Below, one piece after another: positions 39,376-40,510 of a stretch of 40,510 nt of DNA. Location of the stretch: positions 1-40,510 of IMG/VR virus record IMGVR_UViG_3300011997_000005, one strand, 5' to 3'. The notes beneath the pieces are model-generated. The model did not search any database. It saw only the letters and a list, made by a program, of their open reading frames with translations, and had not been told where the DNA came from. A program made the position numbers and the translations under genes. Source of the stretch: a virus. Numbering within the stretch: the first letter of the stretch is position 1; each line of letters starts with the position of its first letter.

Positions 39376-39689
39376 ACGAAGAAGATATCCTATTATCAGA
39401 TGATTTATCACCAGACAACTCCGGCAGTGTCTACCAAGTACCCGTCGATGAGGTCAGCGCCCACGAAGCCAGCGAAGAGCGGGCTAAGGTCATGCAAGCC
39501 GCTCCATTACTGGATGAATTACTCGACTGGTTCACTAAACAGATCACGGCTCTAGACTCGATAGACGGGCTTGACCTGGAATCAAACGTACCACTCACCG
39601 CTCAACTAATGGGCCGACAAGTGGCTAAGGCAGCACTGGAAAGTAGCCGTACTAACCTCGCAGTTCTCAAAGATGAGTACACTAATTAG
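39372..39689 (+). CDS. Acidic head-region protein
   Basis: 105 residues, ATGA overlap. Acidic N-terminus (NEEDILLSDDLSPDNSG) and helical C-terminus (QVAKAALESSRTNLAVLKD). It could be a scaffold accessory or assembly factor; unknown. Confidence 0.5.
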   Translation: MNEEDILLSDDLSPDNSGSVYQVPVDEVSAHEASEERAKVMQAAPLLDELLDWFTKQITALDSIDGLDLESNVPLTAQLMGRQVAKAALESSRTNLAVLKDEYTN

Positions 39690-39828
39690 GCTTCGGCTCG
39701 GCCTTAGGCGTAGTGAGCTTGATGTAAGACTCCAAGCATTTGTTGACCCACGCTGAACGCTCATACTTGGGTATAAGCTCCCAACTTGTTACATTGTCTT
39801 TACGGATAAAGATGGTGTATTTAGGCAT
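39682..39828 (-). CDS. Small ribbon-helix-helix-like protein (48 aa), leftward
   Basis: ATG at 39828, TAG at 39684-39682. MPKYTIFIRKDNVTSWE then ERSAWVNKCLESYI: a ribbon strand and two helices resembling the protein at 33744. Overlaps the end of the acidic head gene by 8 nt. A leftward regulator inside the head operon. Confidence 0.5.
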   Translation of the reverse strand: MPKYTIFIRKDNVTSWELIPKYERSAWVNKCLESYIKLTTPKAEPKPN

Positions 39829-40051
39829 TAGGCTCGTCCTTGGGAATCGAGTATACCTTTATGGTTTCATGTATTGGTATATCAGTTAAGACTATAGTCG
39901 CTTTAATGCCTAGGGTGCGTAACTGAGAATAAAATCTATCTATCATTACCGACTTCATGGCAAATCTTGATATAACGAATAAATAATTAGCGTTAGGGTC
40001 TAACTTCTCACCCGTTATCTCTATTACCTTAACTTCTTGCTTTTCTTCCAT
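39821..40051 (-). CDS. Small leftward protein
   Basis: 76 residues from the ATG at 40051, chosen for AGAGGTG upstream; a longer frame to 40084 crosses the TATACT -10 at 40077-40072. NYLFVISRFAMKSVMIDRF has alternating hydrophobics and a mixed strand-helix pattern. Its stop overlaps the next leftward ATG by 8 nt, so the two are co-transcribed against the head genes. Function unknown. Confidence 0.5.
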   Translation of the reverse strand: MEEKQEVKVIEITGEKLDPNANYLFVISRFAMKSVMIDRFYSQLRTLGIKATIVLTDIPIHETIKVYSIPKDEPNA

Positions 40052-40187
40052 ATAGCACCTCTTATGCTCAAAGTATACCACCATACCCCGATAGTACCTA
40101 TTGCTTTTAATGCTTATTATAACCCTAAGAGGTTTCCTGCCTCCACACAGCGACAGTGTTTAGTCGTTAACTTTCAAGGAGTGTTCA

Positions 40188-40510
40188 ATGGCTGAAGAAG
40201 TATCAGACGTTAAAGAGGCGGAGGTTGCACCTGTAACTGAGGCTCCGGCAGAGCTAACTGCCACTGAGGAATCGTCGCCCAAAGAAATTGACCTAGCACC
40301 GGTTGAAACTTTAGAGGACAAGACCGAGTCAGATGAAGCCGAGGAACCTGCAAAGGAACCAGAAGCCGAACCCGATGAGTCCGAGAAGCCAGCCAAAGGC
40401 GCAGAAGCGCGTAAAGAGCAACTCAGTAATGAGATTCGTGACCTAGTTTCAAAGCGAGCTAGTCTGAGAGATGAGATTGCGGCTGAAAATGCCAAAGTCT
40501 ACGCTCCCCC
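40188..40510 (+). CDS. Scaffolding-like protein, N-terminal part (3' end outside window)
   Basis: ATG with CAAGGAG. 107 codons and two bases, open at the edge. Very acidic (SDEAEEPAKEPEAEPDESE), then a charged coiled coil (RKEQLSNEIRDLVSKRASL). The left-edge ORF 1-446 probably continues it; joined end-to-end they are out of frame, so at least two bases are absent between the window ends. Confidence 0.6.
   Translation, partial: MAEEVSDVKEAEVAPVTEAPAELTATEESSPKEIDLAPVETLEDKTESDEAEEPAKEPEAEPDESEKPAKGAEARKEQLSNEIRDLVSKRASLRDEIAAENAKVYAP

Noticed and set aside
1-40510. Long terminal or cos-like direct repeats at the window ends
   Set aside because: The two ends share no repeat; they look like arbitrary cuts within one gene.

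Overview
The window looks like almost a whole genome of a tailed, double-stranded DNA phage, probably short-tailed (podovirus-like), opened inside one gene. The right end (40188-40510) holds the start, and the left end (1-446) the finish, of what looks like one scaffolding-protein gene just before the major capsid gene. Joined directly the two halves are out of frame, so a few bases or a short segment are missing. Stops are standard (TAA, TAG and TGA all end good genes) and late genes have strong AAGGAG/GGAGG ribosome sites. The host is uncertain. An amidase implies a peptidoglycan-bearing bacterium. A secreted protein at 6258-6881 resembles a metallopeptidase-like family I associate with Saccharibacteria/Patescibacteria, which makes such a host plausible but unproven.

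Layout. (1) Packaging, head, tail and lysis genes run rightward from about 35.07 kb through the end and on to 19.4 kb: TerS, TerL, portal, a small membrane protein, scaffold, capsid, small head/fibre proteins, a beta-helix spike, Gln/Asn-rich virion proteins, a 1434-residue internal virion protein with an ADP-ribosyltransferase-like domain, adaptor, nozzle, LamG-type tail protein, amidase and holin. No tape measure or tail-tube gene is visible. (2) A leftward block from 23.4 to 19.4 kb holds small zinc-ribbon proteins, a Rad52/Sak-like annealing protein, a winged-helix gene with an apparent frameshift, a KGG-type protein, a RusA resolvase and an HNH endonuclease. (3) 23.4-24.7 kb is a non-coding, hairpin-rich region with several terminators. 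(4) A leftward ParB-methyltransferase fusion and membrane protein lie at 24.75-26.24 kb. (5) A rightward operon of about 20 short, 4-bp-overlapping genes occupies 26.8-33.4 kb, followed by a divergent promoter at 33.7 kb that leads to the packaging genes.

The most novel items are: two copies of what looks like one roughly 130-nt structured RNA family (5599-5728 on +, 23680-23809 on -), with similar promoters, closing stems of unrelated sequence but like geometry, exactly 65-nt interiors and an adjacent terminator; a translationally coupled 56-aa peptide of Ser-[Gly/Arg/Trp] dipeptides encoded by an AGCNGG hexamer array; several promoters whose -10 lies 6-7 nt before the start codon (candidate leaderless genes); a recurrent AGCCTAAGC element before transcription units; and three genes that look frameshifted or broken. 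No integrase, polymerase, helicase, tRNA or CRISPR array was recognised.
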